Shown: piece by piece, positions 8,699 to 17,171 of the stretch
How positions within the stretch are numbered: position 1 is the stretch's first letter
How the letters are laid out: every line of letters starts with the position of its first letter
From: Roseateles aquatilis
GTDB taxonomy: Bacteria > Pseudomonadota > Gammaproteobacteria > Burkholderiales > Burkholderiaceae_C
Reading direction: 5' to 3'
NCBI RefSeq assembly: GCF_002205645.1
Contig: NZ_NIOF01000001.1
Location: forward strand, 558,001-622,000
Length of the DNA: 64,000 bases
Position numbers and translations under genes: made by a program
Notes under the pieces: generated by a model
Database searches by the model: none
The model's input: the letters and a program-made list of their open reading frames with translations, nothing else
Told to the model about the DNA's origin: nothing

Positions 8699-9709
8699 TC
8701 AGACCAGCCGCTGCCTCAGGCGCTCCAGATAGGTGCGGCTGCACGGCACCTGACTGCCGTCGCGCAGGCGCAGATGGGCATCGCCCGCCTCGGTCGGCTC
8801 GATGGTCTCGATCAGGCTCAGCCGGACGAGGTAGCTGCGGTGGACGCGCACGAAGCTCGCCGGGTCCAGGCGTTGCTCGAAGGCGCCCAGGCTGCTGCGC
8901 AGCGGATAGTCGTGCCGCTGGCGGTGCAGGTTGACGTAGTTGCCGCAGGCCTGCACCCACTCGATCTCATCGACGGGGAGCAGGAATTCCTTGCCCAGCT
9001 TCTTCACCAGCAGGCGCTCGGGCCGGTCGGCGGCGGGCTGCTCCGGCATCGGCTCGGCCCTCGATGCGGACTCGGGCGCAGCAGGGCCGGCGGCCGTCGC
9101 GGGTTCTGCATCCTCCGTCCCCGTCCCTGAGCCAGCACCCACCCCAGTCGCCGTGCGATGGCCAACGCCGATGCCGGCCTCCGCGCCCGGCAACGCACGG
9201 GGCGCTTCGGCGAGCAGACTCGCCTCGCCCTGCCAGCGCCACAGGACCAGCCGGTACGCGCCCACGACCAGCAGCACGAACGCGTAGCTGCGCACGTCCT
9301 TGAGCCCCTCGTAGAACAACTCGAGCGGCCAGTTGCCGAAGTCGTAGCTGGCGCCCTGCGTCACATAGACCAGCTTGCGCAGCGCGACCATGCCCAGCAC
9401 ATGCACCAGGCTGGCGACCAGCGCGAACAGCAGGTGCCAGGGCAGATGCCGCCGCAGCAGGCCCCAACGCAGCGGCTTCGCGTCGGCGGCTCGGACGATC
9501 ATCGGCACGATCAGCAGCCACATCGCGGCGCTGGAGAGTTCCCAGCAGAGCAGCTCCCAGGTCTCGACCCGCAGGCCCGCGCGGCGGAAGTCCAGGTTGG
9601 TCGTGATCACGTTGGCCAGCGCCGACCCGATCAGCACCACCGCCCAGGCCGCGCGCTCGATCGCGCGGCGCCGCGCCAGGTAGAACTTCAACCACTCGTC
9701 CTGTGTCAT
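8699..9709 (-). CDS. Membrane-anchored LytTR-family transcriptional regulator
   Basis: 336 residues. The N-terminal half has four predicted transmembrane helices (about 20-38, 56-76, 90-112 and 140-160). A low-complexity Gly/Ala/Glu linker (about 165-235) leads to a LytTR DNA-binding domain (about 238-336, with LLPVDEIEWVQACGNYVNLH and FVRVHRSYLVRLSLI). There is no receiver domain, so the membrane part probably senses the signal. It is divergent from the acyltransferase gene, and the 21-bp-spaced repeats between them fit LytTR binding. The Mla operon starts 140 bp downstream on the same strand and could be co-transcribed. Confidence 0.88.
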   Translation of the reverse strand: MTQDEWLKFYLARRRAIERAAWAVVLIGSALANVITTNLDFRRAGLRVETWELLCWELSSAAMWLLIVPMIVRAADAKPLRWGLLRRHLPWHLLFALVASLVHVLGMVALRKLVYVTQGASYDFGNWPLELFYEGLKDVRSYAFVLLVVGAYRLVLWRWQGEASLLAEAPRALPGAEAGIGVGHRTATGVGAGSGTGTEDAEPATAAGPAAPESASRAEPMPEQPAADRPERLLVKKLGKEFLLPVDEIEWVQACGNYVNLHRQRHDYPLRSSLGAFEQRLDPASFVRVHRSYLVRLSLIETIEPTEAGDAHLRLRDGSQVPCSRTYLERLRQRLV

Positions 9710-9751
9710 GGCGGCGCAGTGTAGGGGCGGCAGCGCGCCGAGCCATCCCCG

Positions 9752-9791
9752 GGACGGGGCGGCTCGTCACCGGACGGGGGCGGTTGGTCAC
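9752..9791. promoter_or_regulatory. Putative LytTR operator: two direct repeats 21 bp apart
   Basis: GGACGGGGCGGCTCGTCAC (9752-9770) is followed by GGACGGGGGCGGTTGGTCAC (9772-9791). The GTCAC ends are exactly 21 bp apart. LytTR domains bind paired direct repeats on one DNA face about two helical turns apart. The site lies in the 123-bp divergent region between the regulator and the acyltransferase gene, so it could control both. Confidence 0.45.
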
Positions 9792-9832
9792 TCTCCGTCC
9801 CGGCGCGTCCGGGGTGGACCGATGCTGGCGCC

Positions 9833-11092
9833 ATGAACACGCCCTCCGCCCTCGCCTCCCCCGGCGCCTCGCCCCGCGCGCCCGTCGCCAGCGGCCCGAC
9901 CGCATCCCGGCTCACCGAGCTGGACTGGCTGCGCGTCCTCGCCTTCGGCTTGCTGATCCTCTATCACTCCGGCATGTTCTACGTGAGCTGGGACTGGCAC
10001 GTGAAATCGCCACGGCTGATCCCGGAGCTGGAGCACTGGATGCTGTGGCTCAACCCGTGGCGCATGTCGCTGCTGTTCCTGATCTCGGGCGCGGCGACGT
10101 CGCTGATGGCGGCGCGCGGCACGCCGGGACTGATCCGCGCCCGCGGCAAGCGCCTGCTGCTCCCGCTGCTGTTCGGCATGACCGTCATCGTGCCGCCGCA
10201 GGCCTACCTGGAGGTGGTCGAGAAGCTCCACTACGCGGGCAGCTACCTCGACTTCCTGGCGCTGTACTTCCAGGGCTATCACGGCTTCTGCCGCACCGGC
10301 GACTGCCTGCGGCTGCCGACCTGGAATCACCTGTGGTTCCTGCCCTACCTGTGGACCTACACCGTCCTCGTGCTGCTGGCGCTGCGTTGGGATCGCGCGC
10401 AAGCGGCGATCGCACATCCGGCGTGGCGCGGCATCGTCTCCGGCACGCGCCTGCTGTGGGTGCCCTGGCTGCTGTTCGCGCTGCTGCGCCAGCATCTGCT
10501 CGATCGCTTCCCCTCGACGCATGACCTGGTGAACGACTGGTACCAGCACCCGCTGTACTTCGCGATGTTCGTGCTCGGGTTCGTGCTGTTCGGGTCCCGC
10601 GAAGACCGGCATGGCGCCTGGGAAGCCGCGCGGCGCCTGCGCTGGGTGGCGCTGATCGCGGCGGTCGCGGTGCAGTTGCTGTCGCAGCAGATCTGGCAAC
10701 ACTGGACCGCCACGCATGGCGACGAGGCGCCGGACGCGCTGCTGATGGCCTTGCGCGCGCTCAATGCGGGCAAGCAATGGCTGCCGATCGTCGCGGCGCT
10801 GGGCTGGGGCCGCCAACTGCTCGCGAACCGCGACACGCCCCTGCTGCGCTGGCTGACGGTGGCGGTGTTCCCGTTCTACATCGTGCACCAGACGGTCACC
10901 GTCATCGCGGCGCACAAGCTGGCGGCGCTGCACTGGCCGCTCGCGCTGGAAGCCTTCGCCGTCGTCGCCATCACGGCGGCGGCATGCGTGCTCGCGGCCT
11001 TGATCGCGATGCGCGTCGACGCGCTGCGCCCGTGGATGGGCCTGGCGCCGGAAAACAAAAAACCCGGCACCTTGCGGTACCGGGTTTCCTGA
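9833..11092 (+). CDS. Acyltransferase-3 family integral membrane protein
   Basis: 419 residues with about ten hydrophobic helices. The N-terminal ELDWLRVLAFGLLILYHSGMFY carries the catalytic-type His and the typical start of acyltransferase family 3 (PF01757), which includes MdoC/OpgC. Members O-acylate glucans, lipopolysaccharide or other surface sugars from the cytoplasmic side. It is divergent from the LytTR regulator and probably its target. The last codons (ENKKPGTLRYRVS) are encoded by the hairpin that terminates the opposite-strand tRNA transcript, so the true C-terminus may be a late addition. Confidence 0.85.
   Translation: MNTPSALASPGASPRAPVASGPTASRLTELDWLRVLAFGLLILYHSGMFYVSWDWHVKSPRLIPELEHWMLWLNPWRMSLLFLISGAATSLMAARGTPGLIRARGKRLLLPLLFGMTVIVPPQAYLEVVEKLHYAGSYLDFLALYFQGYHGFCRTGDCLRLPTWNHLWFLPYLWTYTVLVLLALRWDRAQAAIAHPAWRGIVSGTRLLWVPWLLFALLRQHLLDRFPSTHDLVNDWYQHPLYFAMFVLGFVLFGSREDRHGAWEAARRLRWVALIAAVAVQLLSQQIWQHWTATHGDEAPDALLMALRALNAGKQWLPIVAALGWGRQLLANRDTPLLRWLTVAVFPFYIVHQTVTVIAAHKLAALHWPLALEAFAVVAITAAACVLAALIAMRVDALRPWMGLAPENKKPGTLRYRVS
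11052..11087 (-). terminator. Intrinsic terminator of the tRNA-Pro transcript
   Basis: On the minus strand AAACCCGGTACC-GCAA-GGTGCCGGGTTT forms a 12-bp stem (one G-U pair) with a GCAA tetraloop, followed by a run of T. It begins 19 bases after the tRNA 3' end. It lies inside the last codons of the plus-strand acyltransferase gene. Confidence 0.85.
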
Positions 11093-11105
11093 TTCTTCTT
11101 ATAAA

Positions 11106-11182
11106 TGGTCGGGGTGGCGGGATTCGAACTCGCGACCCCTTGCACCCCATGCAAGTGCGCTACCAGGCTGCGCTACACCCCG
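11106..11182 (-). tRNA. tRNA-Pro (anticodon GGG)
   Basis: 77 nt with encoded CCA. The acceptor stem is CGGGGTG/CACCCCG, the D-loop is AGCGCAGCCTGGTAGCGC and the T-loop is GTTCGAATC. The anticodon stem CTTGC/GCAAG encloses loop ATGGGGT, giving anticodon GGG. It follows merR, the usual place for this tRNA after ihfA-merR in betaproteobacteria. Confidence 0.96.
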
Positions 11183-11216
11183 ACGAAGCCTCAGATTCTA
11201 TACGTATCCAAGAGGC

Positions 11217-11687
11217 TCATGCAAGCAAACTCTCTCGGATGGCCAACAATTCTTCTCTGACCTGATCCAGCGTCAGTTTCTCGAGCGACACGCTGGTGTA
11301 AGCCGCGCCGTCCGAGACCCCGGCCGCCAGCGCACGCGCCATCTCGCGCGATTCGCGCGGCTCGCGGTGCAGGTCGATGCGCGCGGACGCGAGCGCCTCG
11401 GCGCGAAACTCCTGCGCGCTCGACGACGCATGCACGGCGTCCACCAACTGGTTGCGCGCGCCGCTGATCGTGAAGCCCTGGTCGTAGAGCAGATCGCGGA
11501 TGCGGCGGATCAGGAGCACCTCGTGATGCTGGTAGTAGCGGCGGTTGCCCCGTCGCTTCATCGGCTTGAGCTGGGTGAACTCCTGCTCCCAGTAGCGCAG
11601 CACGTAGGGCTTCACACCGCACAGCTCGCTGACCTCGCCGATGGTGAAGTAGCGCTTGGCAGGAATGGCGGGAAGCGCGATGTCCAT
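11217..11687 (-). CDS. MerR-family transcriptional regulator
   Basis: 156 residues. The N-terminal winged helix-turn-helix is KRYFTIGEVSELCGVKPYVLRYWEQEF with the RRYYQHHEVLLIRRIRDLL wing, typical of MerR proteins. The C-terminal half is helical without cysteine or ligand motifs. This conserved family sits directly after ihfA in many proteobacteria. The target is unknown. It is separated from ihfA by 39 bases and is probably in the same transcript. Confidence 0.9.
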   Translation of the reverse strand: MDIALPAIPAKRYFTIGEVSELCGVKPYVLRYWEQEFTQLKPMKRRGNRRYYQHHEVLLIRRIRDLLYDQGFTISGARNQLVDAVHASSSAQEFRAEALASARIDLHREPRESREMARALAAGVSDGAAYTSVSLEKLTLDQVREELLAIRESLLA

Positions 11688-11726
11688 GGGGATCGGGTGC
11701 TCCGGCGGCTAAAGGGAGGTCAGACT

Positions 11727-12092
11727 CTACTCGAAGTCTCCGCCCGTCGGCGTGTTGCCTTGGACGGCTTCTTTCAATTTGTGACTCGCATGAAACGTCA
11801 CGACGTTGCGCGCCTTGATCGGGATCGCTTCGCCGGTGCGCGGGTTGCGGCCGGGCCGCGGCGCCTTGCGCCGGATGTTGAAGTTGCCGAAGCCCGAGAG
11901 CTTCACTTCACGCCCGCTCGACAGGCTGTCGTGAATGATGTCGAAGAAGGCCTCGACCATGTCCTTGGACTCGCGCTTGTTCAGGCCCAGCTTGTCGAAC
12001 AGCAGTTCGGCCAGCTCGGCCTTGGTCAGCGTGGGCGTCTCCAGGCTGCCCAGCAGCACCCGGGCCTGCTCCTTCAGATCGTCATCGCTCAT
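11727..12092 (-). CDS. ihfA: Integration host factor subunit alpha
   Basis: 121 residues. The HU/IHF fold is complete: [29 protein letters not shown], then [28 protein letters not shown], whose beta-arm carries the RPGRNP DNA-intercalating tip. It has a 21-residue N-terminal extension compared with E. coli. The ATG at 12092 is preceded by a strong GAGGAGGGG box, so the long form is favoured. It follows pheT by 14 bases, the classical pheST-ihfA order. With IhfB it bends DNA at recombination sites and promoters. Confidence 0.95.
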   Translation of the reverse strand: MSDDDLKEQARVLLGSLETPTLTKAELAELLFDKLGLNKRESKDMVEAFFDIIHDSLSSGREVKLSGFGNFNIRRKAPRPGRNPRTGEAIPIKARNVVTFHASHKLKEAVQGNTPTGGDFE

Positions 12093-12106
12093 GCTCTCTC
12101 CCCTCC

Positions 12107-14524
12107 TCAGCCCCGCAGGCGCGCGCCCAGGCTGTCGCCGAGCCGCGCCACCACCTTCGTCACCGCCTGTTCGATGCGCTCATCGGTCAGCGTGTTCTCG
12201 TCGTCGAGCAGCTCCAGGCGCACCGCCAGGCTGCGTTCGCCGGCCTTCAGCTCGGCCGTGGGCTGTGCCGGCTTGAAGACGTCGAACAAACGGGCAGAGC
12301 GTACCAGGGCTTCGCCACTGGATTCGATCGCCCGCATGAGGGTGTCGTGCGTCACGCGCTCATCGACGATCAGCGCCAGATCGCGCTGCACCGCCTGCAG
12401 GCGCGGCACGCCCTTGCCCTGCGGCAGCACGCGCGCCAGCACGGCATCCAGCGCCAGTTCGAAGAGCACCAGCGCCGACGGCAGGTCGTAGCCTTGGCGC
12501 CACTTCGGGTGCAGCTCGCCCACCACGCCGATGACGTCCCCGTCCAGCAGCACGCGGGCGCTGCGGCCCGGATGCAGCGCCGGATGTTCGGCGGCCTCGA
12601 AGCTCAGCACGCGGGGCGCGAACAGCGCCTCCAGGTCGCCCTTGACGTCGAAGAAGTCGACCGCGCGGTCCTTCTGCGCCCATTGCTGCTGGTCGGCCGG
12701 CCCCCAGGCCAGGCCGGCCAGGCGCATCGGCTGCGCGATGCCGGCGATGGTCGTGTCGCTTTCCTGCACCGACGCGTCGCGCAGGAAGACGCGGCCGATC
12801 TCGAACACGCGCACCCGCGGTGCCTTGCGCGCCAGGTTGTTGCGCAGGACCTGCACCAGCGAGCCCATCAGGCTGGTACGCATCACCGCCAGCGGGGCGG
12901 CGATCGGGTTCAGCAGCTGGATCGGGTTCGCGTTGCCGGCCAGTTCCTGCTCCCAGCGCGCCTCGACGAAGCTGAAGTTGATCGTCTCGAAGTAGTCCCG
13001 GGCGGCCATCGCGTGACGCAGCGCGTGCGTCGCGCGACGTGTCTCCGAGCGCACCTTGCCGACCACCGGCGCCAGCGGCGGCGTCGAGGGCAGCTTGGGG
13101 TACCCCAGCACGCGGATGACTTCCTCGATCAGGTCTTCCTCGATCACGAGGTCGAAGCGGAACGACGGCGGCACCACCGTGATCACGCCAGGCGCGGTCA
13201 CGCGGTGCTCCAGGCCCAGGCGCTGGAACACGCCCTCGCAATCGGCCTGCGTCACCGGCATGCCGATGACCTTGGCGGCGCGCTCGACGCGCAGCGCCAC
13301 CGGCTTGCGCTCGGGCAACACGGTGGTCTGGTCGCCCATCGGGCCCGCCTCGCCGCCGCAGATCTCCTGGATCAGCTGGGTGATGCGCTCGATGTGATCG
13401 ACGGTGCCCGCCGGATCGACGCCACGCTCGAAGCGGTGGCCGGCATCGGTCGAGAAGTTGAAGCGACGCGAGCGCCCCATCACCGCCTTGGGCCACCAGA
13501 ACGCGGCCTCGACATAGACGTTCTTCGTGGCGTCGGACACGGCGGTGGCGTCGCCGCCCATGATGCCGGCCAGCGACTCGACCTGCTCGCGATCGGCGAT
13601 CACGCCGACGTCTCCGTCGACCTCGATCGTGTTGCCGTTCAGCAGCTTCAACTGCTCGCCCGCCTTGCCCCAGCGCACGATCAGCTCGCCGTGGATCTTG
13701 TCCAGGTCGAAGATGTGGGACGGACGGCCCAGCTCGAACATCACGTAGTTGGAGATGTCCACCAGCGGCGACACCGAGCGCTGGCCGCAGCGGGCCAGGC
13801 GGTCGACCATCCAGGCCGGCGTCCTGGCCGTCGTGTCGACGTTGCGCACGATGCGGCCGGAGAAACGGCCGCACAGGTCCGGCGCCTCGATGCGCACCGG
13901 CAGCTTGTCCGCGTGGGCGACGGCGGCCGGCGTGATCTCGGGCGCGACCAGCGGCGCGCCGGTCAGCGCGGAGACCTCGCGGGCGATGCCGTAGACGCTC
14001 AGCGCATGCGCCAGGTTGGGGGTCAGCTTGAGCGTGAACAGCGTGTCGTCGAGCTTCAGGTGCTCGCGGATGTCCTGGCCGAGCGGCGCATCCGCGGCCA
14101 GCTCCAGCAGGCCGGCGTGGTCCTCGGCCAGCTTCAGCTCGCGAGCGGAGCACAGCATGCCGAAACTCTCGACGCCGCGCAGCTTGCCCTTGCCGATCTT
14201 GAACGGCTTGCCGTCCTCGCCCGGGGGCAGCTCGGCGCCGATCGTGGCCAGCGGCACGCGGATGCCGACGCGCGCATTGGGCGCGCCGCAGACGATCTGC
14301 AGCAGCTCCGGGCCGCCGGCATCGACCTTGCAGACGCGCAGGCGGTCCGCGTCGGGATGCTGGACGGCCTCGACGATCTCGGCCACGACGATGCCGTGGA
14401 ACGGCGGCGCCACCGGGCGCAGCTCTTCCACTTCCAGGCCGGACATGGTCAGCAGTTCGGCCAGCTCATTCGTGTTCAGCGCGGGATCGCAGAAGGCCCG
14501 CAGCCAGGATTCAGGGAATTGCAT
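12107..14524 (-). CDS. pheT: Phenylalanine--tRNA ligase beta subunit
   Basis: 805 residues, the normal length. An N-terminal tRNA-binding OB domain (about 39-150, [15 protein letters not shown]) is followed by the B3/B4 editing domain, the B5 domain and the catalytic-like core (about 470-700). The C-terminal anticodon-binding FDX-ACB domain covers about 710-805 ([12 protein letters not shown]-like segment). With PheS it forms the alpha2-beta2 enzyme that charges tRNA-Phe. It follows pheS by 39 bases. Confidence 0.98.
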   Translation of the reverse strand: MQFPESWLRAFCDPALNTNELAELLTMSGLEVEELRPVAPPFHGIVVAEIVEAVQHPDADRLRVCKVDAGGPELLQIVCGAPNARVGIRVPLATIGAELPPGEDGKPFKIGKGKLRGVESFGMLCSARELKLAEDHAGLLELAADAPLGQDIREHLKLDDTLFTLKLTPNLAHALSVYGIAREVSALTGAPLVAPEITPAAVAHADKLPVRIEAPDLCGRFSGRIVRNVDTTARTPAWMVDRLARCGQRSVSPLVDISNYVMFELGRPSHIFDLDKIHGELIVRWGKAGEQLKLLNGNTIEVDGDVGVIADREQVESLAGIMGGDATAVSDATKNVYVEAAFWWPKAVMGRSRRFNFSTDAGHRFERGVDPAGTVDHIERITQLIQEICGGEAGPMGDQTTVLPERKPVALRVERAAKVIGMPVTQADCEGVFQRLGLEHRVTAPGVITVVPPSFRFDLVIEEDLIEEVIRVLGYPKLPSTPPLAPVVGKVRSETRRATHALRHAMAARDYFETINFSFVEARWEQELAGNANPIQLLNPIAAPLAVMRTSLMGSLVQVLRNNLARKAPRVRVFEIGRVFLRDASVQESDTTIAGIAQPMRLAGLAWGPADQQQWAQKDRAVDFFDVKGDLEALFAPRVLSFEAAEHPALHPGRSARVLLDGDVIGVVGELHPKWRQGYDLPSALVLFELALDAVLARVLPQGKGVPRLQAVQRDLALIVDERVTHDTLMRAIESSGEALVRSARLFDVFKPAQPTAELKAGERSLAVRLELLDDENTLTDERIEQAVTKVVARLGDSLGARLRG

Positions 14525-14563
14525 GTGTTTCTCTCTTGCTCTCTAGGCGACCGGAACGCGGGC

Positions 14564-15601
14564 TCACTTGAATTGCGACAGGAAGCGCAAGTCGCCGTCG
14601 AAGAACAGCCGCAGGTCGTTGACGCCGTAGCGGAGCATGGCCAGGCGATCGATGCCGGAGCCGAAGGCGAAGCCGATGTAGCGCTCGGGATCGAGGCCCA
14701 TGTTGCGGATCACCTGCGGATGCACCTGGCCGGAGCCGGACACCTCCAGCCAGCGGCCCTTCAGCGGGCCGGTGCCGAACATCATGTCGATCTCGGCGCT
14801 GGGCTCGGTGAACGGGAAGTAGCTGGGGCGGAAGCGGATGTCCATGTCCGTCGTCTCGAAGAACTGCTGCATGAAGTTCACGTAGACGGACTTGAGGTCC
14901 TTGAAGCTGATGTTCTCGCCGACCCACAGACCCTCGACCTGGTGGAACATCGGCGAGTGCGTCGCGTCGCTGTCGACGCGGTACGTGCGGCCCGGCGCGA
15001 TGACGCGGATCTCGGGCATCGGCTGGCCGGCGTCGATCAGGTGGCGGTGCTTCTTGACGTGCTGCACCGCGTAGCGGATCTGCATCGGGCTGGTGTGGGT
15101 GCGCAAGACATGACCCCCTTCGATGTAGAAGGTGTCGTGCATCGAGCGGGCCGGATGGTCTTCCGGCGTGTTCAGCGCGGTGAAGTTGAACCAGTCGTTC
15201 TCGATCTCCGGACCGTCGGCGACGTCGAACCCCATCGAGCCGAAGATCGCCTCGATGCGCTCCATCGCGCGCGTGATCGGATGCAGGCCGCCAGTGCCGC
15301 GCTGGCGGCCGGGCAGCGTGACGTCCAGCGCCTCGGCCTTGAGCTGGTGCGCGAGCTCGGCGTCGGCCAGCGCCTGGCGACGCGCGGTCAGCGCGGCCTC
15401 GATGCCCTGCTTCAGCTGGTTGATCTGCGCGCCGCGGGTCTTCTTCTCCTCGACCGGCAGGCTGGCCATGCCCTTCATCAGCTCGGTGACCTGACCGGTC
15501 TTGCCCAGGAAACGGGCCTTGGCGTTCTCCAGGTCGGCGGGAGTCGTGGCGGCGGCGAAATCACCGACAGCCTGTTGGAGCAATTGATCGAGGTCGTTCA
15601 T
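14564..15601 (-). CDS. pheS: Phenylalanine--tRNA ligase alpha subunit
   Basis: 345 residues from ATG 15601 (MNDLDQLL). The frame is open further upstream but without homology. An N-terminal coiled coil (about 1-90) precedes the class II catalytic core. Motif 2 is [19 protein letters not shown] and motif 3 is [17 protein letters not shown]. The HPI and TRAM segments ([19 protein letters not shown]) are normal. It is co-directional with rplT, but a terminator-type hairpin at 15725-15757 intervenes. No Phe-rich leader peptide is seen, unlike in E. coli. Confidence 0.98.
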   Translation of the reverse strand: MNDLDQLLQQAVGDFAAATTPADLENAKARFLGKTGQVTELMKGMASLPVEEKKTRGAQINQLKQGIEAALTARRQALADAELAHQLKAEALDVTLPGRQRGTGGLHPITRAMERIEAIFGSMGFDVADGPEIENDWFNFTALNTPEDHPARSMHDTFYIEGGHVLRTHTSPMQIRYAVQHVKKHRHLIDAGQPMPEIRVIAPGRTYRVDSDATHSPMFHQVEGLWVGENISFKDLKSVYVNFMQQFFETTDMDIRFRPSYFPFTEPSAEIDMMFGTGPLKGRWLEVSGSGQVHPQVIRNMGLDPERYIGFAFGSGIDRLAMLRYGVNDLRLFFDGDLRFLSQFK

Positions 15602-15724
15602 CGCGGGGCGACTGGGGTCGTTGGGCGTTAACTGCGGGGGCGCGTTGGCGAAACCTCGCGTCGCGGCATCACGCGTCGTCGGCGTGAAACCGGATGGCGA
15701 GGATCGCACCGCCGCGCCGGAAAG

Positions 15725-15757
15725 AAAAAAGGCCGGACACCAGGGTGTCGGCCTTCG
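15725..15757 (-). terminator. Intrinsic terminator between rplT and pheS
   Basis: On the minus strand AAGGCCGACAC-CCTG-GTGTCCGGCCTT forms an 11-bp stem with one bulged C, followed by TTTTCTTTC. It lies about 70 bases after the rplT stop and 124 bases before pheS, so it separates or attenuates the two halves of the cluster. Confidence 0.75.
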
Positions 15758-15765
15758 AAAGAGGC

Positions 15766-15783
15766 GCCTCGGCGAACCGAGGC
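15766..15783 (-). other. TTCG-capped hairpin after rplT
   Basis: GCCTCGG-TTCG-CCGAGGC on the minus strand is a perfect 7-bp stem with an ultra-stable UUCG tetraloop. It lies between the rplT stop and the terminator and may stabilise the 3' end of the rplT message. Confidence 0.6.
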
Positions 15784-15827
15784 AGCCAGCCCGTCGCGGG
15801 CGATGGGCCCGCGAGCGGTCGTGGCTA

Positions 15828-16184
15828 TTAAGCGAGAGCGGCCTTCACCTTGGCGAAGATGCTGGCAAAACCAGCAGGATCGTTGACGGCGAGATCGGCC
15901 AGGACCTTGCGGTCGATGTCGATCTGGGCCTTCTTCAGGCCAGCCACGAACTTGCTGTAGCTCAGACCCAGGCCACGGCTTGCCGCGTTGATACGGGCAA
16001 TCCACAGCTGGCGGAACACGCGCTTCTTGGCACGGCGGTCACGGTAGGCGTACTGGCCCGCCTTCATCACCGCCTGCTTGGCGATGCGGAAGACGTTCTT
16101 GCGACGACCACGATAGCCCTTGGCCAGAGCCAGGACCTTCTTGTGACGAGCACGTGCGGTTACACCACGTTTGACGCGAGGCAT
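15828..16184 (-). CDS. rplT: 50S ribosomal protein L20
   Basis: 118 residues, full length. It shows the family start [28 protein letters not shown] and the globular C-terminal part. It binds 23S rRNA early in 50S assembly. It follows rpmI by 25 bases. In E. coli L20 represses rpmI-rplT translation; whether that holds here cannot be read from sequence. Confidence 0.99.
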   Translation of the reverse strand: MPRVKRGVTARARHKKVLALAKGYRGRRKNVFRIAKQAVMKAGQYAYRDRRAKKRVFRQLWIARINAASRGLGLSYSKFVAGLKKAQIDIDRKVLADLAVNDPAGFASIFAKVKAALA

Positions 16185-16209
16185 GTTGTATCTCCTTGTC
16201 TAAGCTGGA

Positions 16210-16413
16210 TTACAGACCAGCGAAGGGCAGCATCGCAGCGATGTGGCCCATGTTGGTCTCATGCACGGTCGTCACGCCGCGGAGCTGGCGCTTGTTCTTC
16301 GTGGACTTCTTGGTCAGGATGTGGCGCTTGAACGCTTGACCGCGTTTGACGGTGCCACCCGGGCGAACGCGAAAACGCTTCTTCGCGCTGCTCTTGGTCT
16401 TCATCTTGGGCAT
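16210..16413 (-). CDS. rpmI: 50S ribosomal protein L35
   Basis: 67 residues: [20 protein letters not shown] and the C-terminal [24 protein letters not shown] strong AAGGAG site lies 6 bases before the ATG. It stands between infC and rplT as usual. Confidence 0.99.
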   Translation of the reverse strand: MPKMKTKSSAKKRFRVRPGGTVKRGQAFKRHILTKKSTKNKRQLRGVTTVHETNMGHIAAMLPFAGL

Positions 16414-16524
16414 GACTGCTCCTTCTATGTGCGTCCCTGCAGGCGACCACGGGACTCGCGGTACTTGACGGCCTGCAGGAGACTAATAAGCCCGCCGACG
16501 ACCAATCGACGGGCTGAAACTTGA

Positions 16525-16546
16525 GCCGGATCCCGAGGGATCCGGC
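16525..16546. other. Perfect inverted repeat just after infC
   Basis: GCCGGATCCC-GA-GGGATCCGGC lies 9 bases beyond the infC stop, in the infC-rpmI spacer. There is no T-tract. It could be a processing or message-stability hairpin. Confidence 0.4.
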
Positions 16547-16554
16547 CGGGATCA

Positions 16555-17103
16555 TCAGCTGCGCTTCTTCGGCGCCAGCACCATGATCATCTGGCGGCCT
16601 TCGAGCTTGGGCATGTGCTCGACCACCGCCACGTCCGCCAGTTCATCGCGGATGCGCTCCAGCATGCGCATGCCGATTTCCTGGTGGGTGATCTCGCGTC
16701 CGCGGTAGCGGAGCGTGACCTTGCCCTTGTCGCCGTCCTCGGAGATGAAGCGACGCAGATTGCGCATCTTGATCTGGTAGTCGCCTTCGTCCGTGCCCGG
16801 ACGGAACTTGACTTCCTTGACTTCGATGACCTTCTGCTTCGACTTGGCTTCCGCCGCGCGCTTCTGCTCCTGGTACTTGAACTTGCCGTAGTCCATCAAC
16901 CGGCAGACCGGCGGCACGGCCGTCGCGGCAATCTCGACCAGATCGACGTCTAGGTCACCCGCCATGCGAAGCGCTTCCTGGATGCTGACGATACCGATCG
17001 GCTCGTTCTCAGGACCATTCAGACGGACTTCAAGGGCGGTGATTTCGCGATTCAGGCGGTGCTTGCGCTCGGGAATCGCACGACGGTCAGCAAAAGTAGC
17101 GAT
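16555..17103 (-). CDS. infC: Translation initiation factor IF-3, with a rare ATC start codon
   Basis: 182 residues when started at ATC 17101-17103. The first ATG in frame (16965) would delete the first 46 residues of the N-terminal domain, whose homology clearly continues upstream ([37 protein letters not shown]). No ATG, GTG or TTG occurs in frame before ATC. An AAAGGTAA ribosome binding site lies 7-8 bases ahead of it. IF-3 genes typically use AUU/AUC starts that IF-3 itself discriminates against, giving autoregulation. It follows thrS by 68 bases. The C-terminal domain ends in [11 protein letters not shown]. Confidence 0.93.
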   Translation of the reverse strand: MATFADRRAIPERKHRLNREITALEVRLNGPENEPIGIVSIQEALRMAGDLDVDLVEIAATAVPPVCRLMDYGKFKYQEQKRAAEAKSKQKVIEVKEVKFRPGTDEGDYQIKMRNLRRFISEDGDKGKVTLRYRGREITHQEIGMRMLERIRDELADVAVVEHMPKLEGRQMIMVLAPKKRS

Positions 17104-17171
17104 GGTGGTTACCTTTCGATGGGCCTTGGCGGAGGTCCGGAATGTTCAATACAACGCAAAAAGCGCCCGAC

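Noticed and set aside
12347-15631. 1094-codon open frame antisense to pheS/pheT
   Set aside because: It lies opposite two fully conserved genes. In 70% GC DNA the complement of a gene with GC-rich third positions is often open. The translation is Arg/Ala/Leu/Gln/His-rich low complexity with no domain.
15602-15827. Phe attenuator upstream of pheS
   Set aside because: The spacer has a terminator, but no short frame with Phe codons was found on the minus strand.
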